A stretch of 44,937 nucleotides of DNA, taken from positions 64,001 to 108,937 of the IMG/VR virus record IMGVR_UViG_3300019132_000012; one strand, given 5' to 3'. Below the pieces are notes generated by a model that saw nothing but the letters and a program-made list of their open reading frames with translations, ran no database searches and had not been told where the DNA came from. A program made the position numbers and the translations under genes. Origin of the DNA: a virus. Shown piece by piece: positions 37,215-44,517 of the stretch. Numbering within the stretch: position 1 is the first letter of the stretch; each line of letters opens with the position of its first letter.

Positions 37215-37870
37215 GCCGCAGATCCCAGGATGCCGTTGATCGCCTCTGACACGGTGGGCGTGTCATCCTTGCGATGGGCGTAGAACTGCTGCGGACGACC
37301 CTCATGATGCCGGGTCCAGATGTACCAGGCGTAGTTGTGGCGTGGCGCTCCGGTCGATCCGGCGATCCAGCGGGGCCGGAAGGTCAGGGTGACTTTGGCG
37401 GCATAATATGGGCTCTCGTCGAAGAGATGCCTGCGGCCGACCGCGCAGTCGTACTCGTGCCGCATCAGGAAGGCGGCAAACCGGATGTGGTCGTTCTCGA
37501 TATGCTCCAGGGCCATCTCGACGAAGTCCTGGGCCAGCTCGCCATAGGGCGGGTTGGTCGCGATTCCGTGGCAACCCCGAGCGAATTCAGGGAACCCGTT
37601 GTTGAGGAAGTCGAAGCTGTGGATGCCATCGGCGAGCGGCACGATGTCGGACGACACCACCGTGTGACCGGCGTTCTTGAGCGGCGTTACCATGGCGAGA
37701 TCGCCAGCCGCACATTCCCAGATCTTCAGCTTCGCCCCGAAGGCGACCATATCGAGCCAGTCGATGCTGGGGTCGGTTGCCTCGACGGGCGTGGGGTAGA
37801 AGTCCCGCTCCCGCCGCTCGTGCCCCGATGTGCCCAGCATGGCCGGGTCTTGTCTCAATTCTGCAGGCAT
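37211..37870 (-). CDS. Adenine N6-methyltransferase-like protein
   Basis: This 219-residue protein shows the two hallmarks of DNA N6-adenine methyltransferases: WECAAGDLAMVTPLKNAG near residue 50 (AdoMet-binding motif I) and TNPPYGELAQDFVEMAL near residue 105 (catalytic NPPY). FAAFLMRHEYDC and a C-terminal Trp-rich segment follow. It could protect phage DNA from host restriction or mark it. The start lies 16 bases after a motif copy. GAATTC inside the tail-type repeat is an EcoRI-type sequence, but no link to this enzyme is shown. Confidence 0.85.
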   Translation of the reverse strand: MPAELRQDPAMLGTSGHERRERDFYPTPVEATDPSIDWLDMVAFGAKLKIWECAAGDLAMVTPLKNAGHTVVSSDIVPLADGIHSFDFLNNGFPEFARGCHGIATNPPYGELAQDFVEMALEHIENDHIRFAAFLMRHEYDCAVGRRHLFDESPYYAAKVTLTFRPRWIAGSTGAPRHNYAWYIWTRHHEGRPQQFYAHRKDDTPTVSEAINGILGSAA

Positions 37871-37885
37871 TGCATTCCCGTATTA

Positions 37886-37901
37886 TTTGAATTCACGCAA
37901 A
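37886..37901 (-). promoter_or_regulatory. 16-bp inverted-repeat motif, copy 11
   Basis: TTTGCGTGAATTCAAA on the minus strand, followed by TAATAC. It is the minus-strand match to the tail-type copies and lies 16 bases before the methyltransferase ATG. It starts right after the stop codon of the previous gene. Confidence 0.75.
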
Positions 37902-38336
37902 TCAGGCGATGTGATTGGTTTGGCCTTGGCCGACGCGAATGACCTTCACGATCTTTCGATCCCCGTCCATGCACCAGATCTGGTCCTCCGGGACGGCCGG
38001 ATTGAACTCCATGGCGAGCCCAGTGAACATGAAGTTGTCGCCGCTCCTGGCGCGATTGATCGTCTGAGCATCCCTGAAGCCATCGGCGCTGCTGTAGACC
38101 AGGATCTTCGCTCCGTTGAGCGGATCCGGCGGGATCTCGATGCTCTCGACGGTCTCGATCATCTTATCGATGCTGAAGGCCGTGCCTTCCTTCGGCTCGA
38201 CATTGGCGGTGGTGGCCGCGCCCCGCCTGATGACCGCCTCCTTCTCCCTGGCGAACAGGCTCGTGAAATACCTGTCCTCCATTTCCTTTTTCAGGGCGTA
38301 TTCGACACTGCCGATGAAGGTGCTGATCTTGCCCAT
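37902..38336 (-). CDS. Hypothetical protein
   Basis: This 144-residue protein has a helical, charged N-terminus (EYALKKEMEDRYFTSLFAREKEAVI). A middle beta part reads PLNGAKILVYSSADGFRDAQTINRARSGDNFMFTGLAMEFNPAVPEDQIWCMDGDRKIVKV. No family is recognised. It is coupled to the deaminase gene by a one-base overlap. Confidence 0.65.
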   Translation of the reverse strand: MGKISTFIGSVEYALKKEMEDRYFTSLFAREKEAVIRRGAATTANVEPKEGTAFSIDKMIETVESIEIPPDPLNGAKILVYSSADGFRDAQTINRARSGDNFMFTGLAMEFNPAVPEDQIWCMDGDRKIVKVIRVGQGQTNHIA

Positions 38337-38908
38337 CAGTGCCCTCCGCAGTCGCAGGAAGGCGCGTCCTTGCCCATGGCCTTCAACAGCTTCTCGCTGA
38401 AGGAGATGCCGTCAGCCTTGGCGGACTCCAGAACATCGCCGAGCTCGTATTCCTGCAGCTCGATACCGGCTTCCTGGAGGATGTCGCGGGTGCGGCCGAA
38501 GCCCCAGCGTTCCTCCTGTTGCGGTGTCGGCTTGATCGCGACCACGCGGCCGATCCCGGCCTGGATGATCGAGACCGCGCAGCGGATGCACGGCGGGAAC
38601 GTCGTGTACATCGTATAGCCGGTGAGGGGTTCCTTGGCGGTGAGCAGCGCGTTGGTCTCGGCATGGACCACCAGATCGAGCTTGATCGCGCGGTCGGTGA
38701 GCCGCCCCTCGGTGTCGGCGACACGGCGCGGAAAGCCGTTGTAGCCGCGCGAAGCGGTGGTGAGATCGGGCCGGACCACGATGCCGCCGACCTTGGTGGA
38801 CGGATCCTTGGAGCGGCGGGCTTCAACCATCGCGTCGACGAGATAGCTGAGATCCCATTTCTTCTGCCGTGCGTGATAGGCCTCGATGTCGAAGAATTCA
38901 CTTTCCAT
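38336..38908 (-). CDS. dCMP deaminase
   Basis: This 190-residue protein has the zinc deaminase motifs: VVHAETNAL (H-A-E) near residue 82, and PPCIRCAVSIIQAGIGRVV (PCxxC) near residue 105. The N-terminal KKWDLSYLVDAMVEARRSKDPSTKVGGIVV matches the dCMP/deoxycytidylate deaminase family, which makes dUMP for thymidylate. The C-terminus ends in a CDCGGH motif that might add metal binding. Together with the dNMP kinase and MazG-like protein it belongs to the phage nucleotide set. Confidence 0.9.
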   Translation of the reverse strand: MESEFFDIEAYHARQKKWDLSYLVDAMVEARRSKDPSTKVGGIVVRPDLTTASRGYNGFPRRVADTEGRLTDRAIKLDLVVHAETNALLTAKEPLTGYTMYTTFPPCIRCAVSIIQAGIGRVVAIKPTPQQEERWGFGRTRDILQEAGIELQEYELGDVLESAKADGISFSEKLLKAMGKDAPSCDCGGH

Positions 38909-39777
38909 TATGCCGACACTCCCGCACGACGCTTCATGACACGACCTGATTTGACAAAGGATGCCTCCGATTGGAGGCCGTTACTCGGGTACGACATCGG
39001 CTGGTAATCGAAATGGTCCTTGCCCTGGGAGTCGATCCCGGCAGGCAGCTTCGTGATCTCACCGGCCTCAACACGACGGCGGATCTCGGCGTCGATTTCG
39101 GCGGTGGTCAGGCGGTTCGTGCCGCCATTCTGGCGATGCTCCCGCACGATCTTGGCGCGGCTCTTGACCGGATCGTCGAGCATGTCGAGGGGATCATTCA
39201 GGAGAGGATGGACCTCGTTGGTGACGCGGTTCATCACGATATCCGACACGTCCTCCGCATTCTTGACGGGCGTCTTGCGGATCCTCGCGCCAGCCTCGGT
39301 GGTGATCGACTTATAAGCGGGCTTCCGCTTCGGAACCTCGACGACCGGCGAGGACACCTGGCCCTTGCTCAGGTTCGAGTAGCGCACGCCCTTTGTCTCG
39401 AAGGCGATGCCGTGTTTCTTGATGAAGAGCTGGATTCCGGCCACCTGCCAGACACCGCCCTTGCGGGCCCGCATGCCGCGAGCATCGAGACCGCGCTTGA
39501 TGGCGTTGTAGGTCTGGGCGCCTTCGGCGATCAGTTCTTCGATCACCGTCTTCGTGACGGCGGCCCATTCATCGTCGCCGACAGCATGAACAGGGATGGG
39601 CTTTTGTCTCGCCGTGCTCTGCGGCCGATCCTCGACCTGCAGAGCCGCCGCGACGGCCGCCAGCACAGCGCGACTCACATCCGCAGGCTTGTTTGCAGTG
39701 AGCGTGACCGTCACGTCGCCGGTCGGTGCTGACTCTTGCTTGCGGCCGAACAAGCGGCCGATGATCCCCTTGAACAC
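38908..39777 (-). CDS. Hypothetical protein with a recombinase-like segment
   Basis: The start is set at a GTG eight bases after GGAGG; two in-frame ATGs upstream (39795, 39810) lie inside the regulatory repeat. The 289-residue product has a helical segment (TKTVIEELIAEGAQTYNAIKRGLDARGMRARKGGVWQVAGIQLFIKKHGI) that resembles the 'RGI.T..G..W....V...L' part of serine recombinases, but the catalytic domain is absent. This could be a DNA-binding protein. The C-terminus is basic. Confidence 0.6.
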   Translation of the reverse strand: MFKGIIGRLFGRKQESAPTGDVTVTLTANKPADVSRAVLAAVAAALQVEDRPQSTARQKPIPVHAVGDDEWAAVTKTVIEELIAEGAQTYNAIKRGLDARGMRARKGGVWQVAGIQLFIKKHGIAFETKGVRYSNLSKGQVSSPVVEVPKRKPAYKSITTEAGARIRKTPVKNAEDVSDIVMNRVTNEVHPLLNDPLDMLDDPVKSRAKIVREHRQNGGTNRLTTAEIDAEIRRRVEAGEITKLPAGIDSQGKDHFDYQPMSYPSNGLQSEASFVKSGRVMKRRAGVSA

Positions 39778-39790
39778 GTCGTGCGCCTCC

Positions 39791-39835
39791 GTTTGCATTA
39801 GTATTTGCATTAGCGCAAACGGAGACTCGTGACAA
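39791..39835 (-). promoter_or_regulatory. Minus-strand promoter with 16-bp repeat (copy 12)
   Basis: TTGTCA (39830-39835) is followed after 17 bases by TAATGC (39807-39812). TTTGCGCTAATGCAAA (39804-39819) covers the -10, and CTAATGCAAAC (39791-39801) is a second half copy. It drives the leftward genes downstream of 39777. Confidence 0.7.
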
Positions 39836-39854
39836 GTCCCCGTTCCGCTTGGCC

Positions 39855-40433
39855 TTAGATTTCGATCAGAATGATGCCTGCCCCCTTTACCCGCCGCTTC
39901 ATGTCGGCGGTGCCCGACCCTCCGGGAAAGGCGACGGCCAGATCGGGCAGACCCTGATCGAGCATTCTCTGATTGCGGACCCCGCCCGCAGCCGCGTCGT
40001 ATTTCCTGCCGTGCCGGTTGGTCCTTACCACGGCGCCGGGACGTTCGATGTCGCTCCAGTCGGCCGGATAGGGGTCGACCTCAAGACCCCGGTCTTCTGC
40101 CCAGTGCCTGGCCAGTGTATCGGCTCCTGGCGCTTCGCCCTCGATCACGACCGCGAAGCCAAACAGCCAGTGCAGGATGTCGAGAACCTCGTAGAGCCGC
40201 CGCTTGTTCTTGTAGTCGCGGCCTCCGAAGACCACGACCCGGATGCCCTCCTGCGCCTTTTTCCAGGCCTTGAGGGACACCGGCTTGCAATCCTGGCAGG
40301 TCCATCGGTCCCAGAACGCTTTGTCCTCCTCGTACTCGTGATCGGCAATGTCCCAGCATAGGCTCACGCCGCATTCGTTACAGATCGGGGTCACAGCGCC
40401 TACGGGTGTGCTGCCGTGCCTATGCACTCCCAT
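39855..40433 (-). CDS. SLOG-domain protein (DUF2493/YspA-like) with a zinc ribbon
   Basis: This 192-residue protein begins with a zinc-ribbon-like region (CNECGVSLCW and CQDCK). The SLOG-type Rossmann segment follows: GIRVVVFGGRDYKNKRRLYEVLDILHWLF, VVIEGEAPGADTLARHWAEDRGLEVDPYPADW, GGVRNQRMLDQGLPDLAVAFPGGSGTADMKRRVKGAGI. The family binds nucleotides or ADP-ribose-like ligands and is often found in defence and conflict systems. Next to a macro-like protein this suggests a ligand in the NAD or ADP-ribose range. Confidence 0.82.
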   Translation of the reverse strand: MGVHRHGSTPVGAVTPICNECGVSLCWDIADHEYEEDKAFWDRWTCQDCKPVSLKAWKKAQEGIRVVVFGGRDYKNKRRLYEVLDILHWLFGFAVVIEGEAPGADTLARHWAEDRGLEVDPYPADWSDIERPGAVVRTNRHGRKYDAAAGGVRNQRMLDQGLPDLAVAFPGGSGTADMKRRVKGAGIILIEI

Positions 40434-40803
40434 TCACTCTTCTCCATTCCTCGGGCAGCTGGCAGTTCTCGGGGGCATCTTTAAAGAACGGCGCGATCTG
40501 CTCGTCGGCGTATCCGGCCAGGCCGCAGCCGATCCGCGTCACATGAAACGTCATCTCGGGATGCTCCCTGGCGAAGGCCAGGAAGCGGATGACGTGCCAT
40601 TCGATCTGATGGAGCGGCAGGACCGGCATCGGCTCGTAGCGGGATGGCGCAAGGCCTTTGGTCGGGATGGCGTAGGAGTTACCCTGGAGCCCTTCGCCTT
40701 GCCCGTAGATCGCACCGTGATGCTTCAGTGCGTGCTCCGCAGCGCCCTTGCCATGGCGTCCAGCAAGATTGCTGCCGAACGTGAAGATCTGGCGCGTCGT
40801 CAT
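40420..40803 (-). CDS. Macro-like A1S_2505-type phage protein
   Basis: This 127-residue protein starts with IFTFGSNLAGRHGKGAAEHALKHHGAIYGQGEGLQGNSYAIPTKG, the hallmark of the A1S_2505 family of phage-associated proteins, which I believe belongs to the macro-like group that binds ADP-ribose. FHVTRIGCGLAGYADEQIAPFF completes the ligand pocket. It overlaps the SLOG gene by 14 bases and the gene before it by four. Confidence 0.82.
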   Translation of the reverse strand: MTTRQIFTFGSNLAGRHGKGAAEHALKHHGAIYGQGEGLQGNSYAIPTKGLAPSRYEPMPVLPLHQIEWHVIRFLAFAREHPEMTFHVTRIGCGLAGYADEQIAPFFKDAPENCQLPEEWRRVNGSA

Positions 40804-41066
40804 TTCCCCTTCACCACCTTAGCTTTGATGGCTTCCAGCGCGACCGTCATCTCACGGGTCAGGTAATAGAGTTTGTCGTCAACCTCGATGATCCCAATCA
40901 GGCCCGCGACCAGCTGAGCATCCGCGTCATCCAGCAACACAGGATCGGACTCGATCCTCTTCGCGAACTGAACGAGGAAGAGATGGCTGGGATGGGACGG
41001 CGGAATAATTGGCTGAGCCAGCAGGAAACGCAGGGTCTCGGCCTCACGCTCATCCAATCTGATCAT
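40800..41066 (-). CDS. Hypothetical helical protein
   Basis: This 88-residue protein (RLDEREAETLRFLLAQPI, then FAKRIESDPVLLDDADAQLVAGLIGII, then a lysine-rich end) is mainly helical with one beta turn. No family is recognised. AAGGAG is six bases before its ATG, inside the preceding gene; both ends overlap by four bases. Confidence 0.65.
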   Translation of the reverse strand: MIRLDEREAETLRFLLAQPIIPPSHPSHLFLVQFAKRIESDPVLLDDADAQLVAGLIGIIEVDDKLYYLTREMTVALEAIKAKVVKGK

Positions 41067-41437
41067 CGAAACTCCTTGCAGAAGTTCCCGCTGGCGAAGG
41101 TGCCGGAGGGACAGGCCTTGCCCTCGATCTTCGGGAAGGCCTTCGGCTCATTGGCGCGGAGGGCCTCGCAGCAGTCCCGGCCGGACGAGCGATAGCCGGA
41201 TGGACAGGTCGGGCCGGTCTTCTGGATCCGGTCCTTGCCATCCTTGGGGAGGCAATAGCTTTGGGCGAAAACAGGCCAGGCCACCATGGCGAAGACCGCG
41301 ATAATCAGCAGCTGCATCACCCGCCGCTTGAGCCATTGCGGCCCTATGGGCGTGTTGATGTTGTAGGGCGTATCGAGAATCGTTGCCGGATCAGTCCAGC
41401 CGTACCGGAGACGATCTCGCAAGGTCCATCGTTTCAT
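41063..41437 (-). CDS. Secreted or anchored cysteine-rich protein
   Basis: This 124-residue protein has a soluble start of 40 residues, then a hydrophobic signal-like segment (MQLLIIAVFAMVAWPVFAQS). A mature part with seven cysteines follows, including CPSGYRSSGRDCCEA and CPSGTFASGNFCKEF. An internal start (41317) would give a classical signal peptide. The longer start has a GGAG ribosome site 7-8 bases ahead. The Cys-rich half should lie in the periplasm or outside. Function unknown. Confidence 0.6.
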   Translation of the reverse strand: MKRWTLRDRLRYGWTDPATILDTPYNINTPIGPQWLKRRVMQLLIIAVFAMVAWPVFAQSYCLPKDGKDRIQKTGPTCPSGYRSSGRDCCEALRANEPKAFPKIEGKACPSGTFASGNFCKEFR

Positions 41438-41465
41438 CTCTTTCTCCTTCTAAGTGCAGGCCCAT

Positions 41466-41591
41466 TCAATCGCGTCTTGAACACGCCATCTCATTGCCAG
41501 TCTCCGCATTGCGGCGGCTCGCCTTGGCTTGAACCATTTCAGCCAACGGGAGCGGGCGATGAGGCGATGCCAGTCATCCGGCTTTCGCATT
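41466..41591 (-). CDS. Very small Arg-rich reading frame
   Basis: This 41-residue frame overlaps the previous stop (TAATG) and is preceded by GGAGG at a good distance, but its codons (RRSRRNAETGNEMACSRRD) are not convincing. It may be a leader or a spurious frame; the stretch up to 41438 otherwise holds no gene. Confidence 0.35.
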
Positions 41592-41907
41592 AGGTGTTGT
41601 CCTCCTGTTGTGACAACCACTTCCTGATATGGGGCAGCATCTCTTCCTTGGTGAGTTCGAGATAGTCGGCGTAGGCCAGGATGTCGTTGGCGACCTCTTC
41701 CGCCGTGGCTCCGTGCAGCAGCTCGCCCAGCTCGAAGTAGCCGTTCTCCTTGGCGTTGTTCAGGATCTCGAAGACTTGGGATTGCACCAGGGCGGCCTCG
41801 GCCGCGTCGCCGGTCAGAGTGCGGGTGAACTTGCCATGCTCACCCTGGACAGTCTGATGGACGGTCCCAGGCGGCCACTCGCTCTGTTCTAAAATTACTT
41901 CACGCAT
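41590..41907 (-). CDS. Hypothetical helical protein
   Basis: This 105-residue protein (REVILEQSEWPPGTVHQTVQGEHGKFTRTLTG, then EILNNAKENGYFELGELLHGATAEEVANDILAYADYLELTKEEMLPHIRKWLSQQ) is largely helical. No family is recognised. AAAGGAGA precedes its ATG by about seven bases inside the MazG-like gene. Confidence 0.65.
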   Translation of the reverse strand: MREVILEQSEWPPGTVHQTVQGEHGKFTRTLTGDAAEAALVQSQVFEILNNAKENGYFELGELLHGATAEEVANDILAYADYLELTKEEMLPHIRKWLSQQEDNT

Positions 41908-42346
41908 CAGCGATCTCCTTTCGTGCATCCCGGAGCAACTCGCGCGCCAGCCTGCGCCAGTGGTCCTTTTGTTCTTCGGTGTAGTGGGTGGTCCAGGCGC
42001 CACCATTGTTGCCGAGGGCCATGCGGATCGCCCATTTCTCGATCAGCTCATCCGGGGCGTTGTCCTGGATCTCTGGGAGAGATCTGCACAGGTCTGCAAC
42101 CATCATGGCGAAATTGCCTATGTCGGCCGCTTCCTTGCCGATCCGCATCCTATGGGCGATAGCCACAGGGGTGAATCTAACCGGCACCTCGGCATCGAGT
42201 TCGTCGGTTTCTTCCCGTAAGCGGCGCAGCATGGAGCGGGGATGCTCCTGGTCCCATCCGCCTTTCCAGTCATTGGCGCGGAGCTGCCGTTCCATCAGAA
42301 CGGCGAAGGCCTTCACCTCCGGCCGGACACGTTCAAAATTGATCAT
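41900..42346 (-). CDS. MazG-like nucleotide pyrophosphohydrolase
   Basis: This 148-residue protein has the two paired acidic motifs of all-alpha NTP pyrophosphatases: LREETDELDAEV near residue 44 and GKEAADIGNFAMMVADLC near residue 70, the E-E-x-x-E and E-A-x-D core. The family cleaves dNTPs to monophosphates, for example dUTP. It is a plausible partner of dCMP deaminase and dNMP kinase. GGAG precedes the ATG by six bases. Confidence 0.8.
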   Translation of the reverse strand: MINFERVRPEVKAFAVLMERQLRANDWKGGWDQEHPRSMLRRLREETDELDAEVPVRFTPVAIAHRMRIGKEAADIGNFAMMVADLCRSLPEIQDNAPDELIEKWAIRMALGNNGGAWTTHYTEEQKDHWRRLARELLRDARKEIADA

Positions 42347-42358
42347 GCGGTTCTCCGT

Positions 42359-42613
42359 TCAGAGCAGGTCGAGCTGCTCTGCTTTTTTGGGTGGCGCGGC
42401 AGGCTTGGTCGCGCTTTGTTTCTTGGCTTTGACGGGGCGGGGAATGCCGATACCGCTGGCGACACGCTCAGCTTCGCATTTCGCGATGTAGTCCGGGACG
42501 GTGCCGTCGATCACGGCCTCGCACAGGGCCCTGCAGCCCTGTGCAATAATCTTACCATCCTGCTGCACGGCAAAATAGGTCGCCATCCCGCCATCGATGG
42601 GGATGATGGTCAT
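42359..42613 (-). CDS. Hypothetical protein with a Lys/Pro/Ala-rich tail
   Basis: This 84-residue protein starts TIIPIDGGMATYFAVQQDGKIIAQGCRALCEAVIDG, an alpha-beta mix, and ends in KKQSATKPAAPPKKAEQLDLL. No family is recognised. Overlap with neighbouring genes shows operon membership. Confidence 0.6.
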   Translation of the reverse strand: MTIIPIDGGMATYFAVQQDGKIIAQGCRALCEAVIDGTVPDYIAKCEAERVASGIGIPRPVKAKKQSATKPAAPPKKAEQLDLL

Positions 42614-42855
42614 GTGCGGATTGCGTCTGGATGGGTGATGAGGGCTTCTCCGGCACCGGTGAGCCAGGTGAAGCGCTTGCTCGCATCGGTATCGAGGTAT
42701 CCGGCCGCGACCGCCTGGGTGATCGCGTCCTGGGCGGTCTCTGGTGAGACCTTGACGACATCGACCAGGATGTCCTTCGGGGTGCGCTCGTCGCGGCCGG
42801 TCTTGACCAGCCAGTGGGCGAAGCAGACCGCTTCGGGGGAGATGTTAGTGCTCAT
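42610..42855 (-). CDS. Hypothetical protein
   Basis: This 81-residue protein is mainly helical (EAVCFAHWLVKTGRDERTPKDILVDVVKVSPETAQDAITQAVAAGYL) with a winged-helix look (DTDASKRFTWLTGAG). It could be a small DNA-binding protein. Its start overlaps the gene before it by 11 bases. Confidence 0.6.
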   Translation of the reverse strand: MSTNISPEAVCFAHWLVKTGRDERTPKDILVDVVKVSPETAQDAITQAVAAGYLDTDASKRFTWLTGAGEALITHPDAIRT

Positions 42856-43063
42856 TGGTGTTGACTTTCTTCCTGTCCGCGACCGTGGCCTCGATGGTCA
42901 TGGCGTCCACGAGGGGGATGATCCTGACCAGGCGGACAGAGCGGTCGTCGGGGCCTTGGGCGATCAGGAGTGAAACTTCGTCCAGGTTCTTGACCCTGTA
43001 GTCCACGTCCAGTTCGCCAAGGTCCGAGTGATAATGGACCGTGACCAGCCATCTTTCTTCCAT
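42845..43063 (-). CDS. Hypothetical beta protein
   Basis: This 72-residue protein (ERWLVTVHYHSDLGELDVDYRVKNLDEVSLLIAQGPDDRSVRLVRIIPLV) is probably a small beta-sheet protein. The ATG at 43063 has GAGG six bases ahead, and the leader is nearly the same as that of the gene at 44503. Two in-frame upstream ATGs lie in the regulatory repeat. Confidence 0.6.
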   Translation of the reverse strand: MEERWLVTVHYHSDLGELDVDYRVKNLDEVSLLIAQGPDDRSVRLVRIIPLVDAMTIEATVADRKKVNTNEH

Positions 43064-43077
43064 TTGCATCCTCGTCG

Positions 43078-43121
43078 TTAGCATTCATGCAATTATTCGC
43101 ACAAAAGCGGATTCCTGACAA
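43078..43121 (-). promoter_or_regulatory. Minus-strand promoter with inverted-repeat motif (copy 13)
   Basis: TTGTCA (43116-43121), 17-base spacer and GAATAA (43093-43098). TTTTGTGC precedes the -10 and TTGCATGAATGCTAA follows it (43078-43092). It matches the motif at 31463 in 15 of 16 bases. Confidence 0.75.
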
Positions 43122-43136
43122 CAGCTGTGTCGCGTC

Positions 43137-43664
43137 TCACAGCTCTTTCCACTCGTGAATATCCTTCACCGCGAAGTCGCGGAGCGCCAGCTTGTCCATG
43201 TCGATGGCGACCAGGATGAGCTGATCGGGGCCGTGCCACGCGGTGTCCTTGCGCTCGAAGCGGAGCGGCTGGATGCGGCGGTCGGCCCGCTCGCCCCGGT
43301 GGTTGGTGTAGTCGATCACGCATTCCGGCCGGTCGGGGAGCTGCCCGCCGAAATAGGCCAGGATCTCCGGGTACTCGTTGAACAGGTGCGCCTGGCCCCG
43401 GCTGACCACGGCCATGACGGCCATGTGCAGCACCTCGTGCGCGGTGAACTCCGGCATCACCGGGGAGGGGACCAGCTTCTGCTGCGGGTCGAGTTGGGTC
43501 ACCGGCTCGCCCCGGAGCAGCTTCTTGCGCCAGCCGGACGGCGGTGGCCACGGCACGCCCCAGGCGGCCAGGGTCTCTTTGGTGAAGCCGCCCTTGTCCG
43601 ACTTACCCGCCTCGATCTCAGCCTCGGTGAGCTTCAGGGGTGCCTGCATTGAAACACCGGTCAT
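43137..43664 (-). CDS. WYL-like regulatory protein
   Basis: This 175-residue protein has an N-terminal segment (KGGFTKETLAAWGVPWPPPSGWRKKLLRGEP) that I have seen in many phage proteins. Its C-terminal WYL-like pattern reads VIDYTNHRGERADRRIQPLRFERKDTAWHGPDQLILVAIDMDKLALRDFAVKDIHEW. WYL domains bind nucleic acid or ligands in transcription regulators and defence proteins. No DNA-binding wing is evident in the middle. It sits beside the small HTH gene. Confidence 0.7.
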   Translation of the reverse strand: MTGVSMQAPLKLTEAEIEAGKSDKGGFTKETLAAWGVPWPPPSGWRKKLLRGEPVTQLDPQQKLVPSPVMPEFTAHEVLHMAVMAVVSRGQAHLFNEYPEILAYFGGQLPDRPECVIDYTNHRGERADRRIQPLRFERKDTAWHGPDQLILVAIDMDKLALRDFAVKDIHEWKEL

Positions 43665-43891
43665 TGCAAGGCATCCAGGACGGAGGCCGGGGCAGGGACG
43701 TCGACAGCCCTCTCGATCCGCCTGACCGTCTTCAGGGACGGTAGGGTCCGGCTATCCACGAGCAGGCTCGACACCGTATCGAGCGGCAGATCGCATTTGC
43801 GGGCGAGGCCGTTCGGCGACAGATCGAACAGGATCATGATGTCGACGAGCCAGTCCCTGAATTCCTCGTTCTGTTTCAGAGGTACATCCAT
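43661..43891 (-). CDS. Small Cro/C1-like HTH protein
   Basis: This 76-residue protein has an HTH core (WLVDIMILFDLSPNGLARKCDLPLDTVSSLLVDSRTLPSLKTVRRIERAV) of the Cro/C1 (HTH_3-like) type: L-x-x-L-A, a turn and a recognition helix (DTVSSLL). AAAGGAG is well placed before the ATG at 43891. It is a second candidate binder of the inverted repeat that lies at each block head. Confidence 0.78.
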   Translation of the reverse strand: MDVPLKQNEEFRDWLVDIMILFDLSPNGLARKCDLPLDTVSSLLVDSRTLPSLKTVRRIERAVDVPAPASVLDALQ

Positions 43892-43892
43892 A

Positions 43893-44219
43893 TCAACTCC
43901 TTTCGCGATATTCACAGTGACCCCGGTTGGTTCGACCGGGGTCGATGATCTCGCCCGCCTCGACCCGCGTGCGGTTCGCGGGATGCAGGCAGCGGCCTGG
44001 GGCGATGGGGACGGGCGCTCTGAAGTGCTGGGCGATCTCGTAATCGGACATCGCGGTCAGGCGCTGCCAGTGCCTGCACCAGCCGCAGGCGGCGGTGCCG
44101 ATCACCTGTTCGCGGCGAAGACTGATCAGGCGACGCTCCTCGGCATCGGCGAACGGGTCGGTCAGGACACGGTCATACATCCTGATTTGAGCCTGCTCCT
44201 GGGGGGATAGGCGGCTCAT
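43893..44219 (-). CDS. Hypothetical protein with a possible zinc site
   Basis: This 108-residue protein has CGWCRHW near residue 45, C in GRCLHP near 75 and C in HCEY at the end, which might form a four-ligand zinc site. The N-terminus is charged and helical (RLSPQEQAQIRMYDRVL). No family is recognised. It overlaps both neighbours. Confidence 0.65.
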   Translation of the reverse strand: MSRLSPQEQAQIRMYDRVLTDPFADAEERRLISLRREQVIGTAACGWCRHWQRLTAMSDYEIAQHFRAPVPIAPGRCLHPANRTRVEAGEIIDPGRTNRGHCEYRERS

Positions 44220-44503
44220 GCGGTTTCTCCGTCATCCTGAACGCGCTTCATCCGCTGGATCATTTCGGCGCCCCAGACCGTCTTGGCGGTCATGTCGATC
44301 ACGAGGGTATGAGACTCTTCGCCGGGGCCGACCGTGACCGCGATGTGGTCGGCGACGTCGCCGATGGCGTGCCTCTTGGCGAGCTGTTGCAGGTAATCCT
44401 GCGTCGTCTTCAGCACCGCCTCGCGGATCGCCCTTTCGTTCTTCACATCCACCGCCAGAAGTTCGGGGACCAACGATCCGAAGTCGGTTTTGGCGCGTTT
44501 CAT
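44216..44503 (-). CDS. Hypothetical protein, first gene of the leftward operon
   Basis: This 95-residue protein (KRAKTDFGSLVPELLAVDVKNERAIREAVLKTTQDYLQQLAKRHAIGDVADHIAVTVGPGEESHTLVIDMTAKTVWGAEMIQRM) mixes helices with a beta sheet. No family is recognised. The start at 44503 has AGAGG six bases ahead, in the same place as in the gene at 43063; upstream in-frame ATGs lie in the repeat. Confidence 0.62.
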   Translation of the reverse strand: MKRAKTDFGSLVPELLAVDVKNERAIREAVLKTTQDYLQQLAKRHAIGDVADHIAVTVGPGEESHTLVIDMTAKTVWGAEMIQRMKRVQDDGETA

Positions 44504-44517
44504 TTTCATCCTCTCGG

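Noticed and set aside
39020-40866. Plus-strand frames opposite the leftward operon
   Set aside because: Shadow frames without ribosome sites; the minus-strand genes have motifs and tight overlaps.
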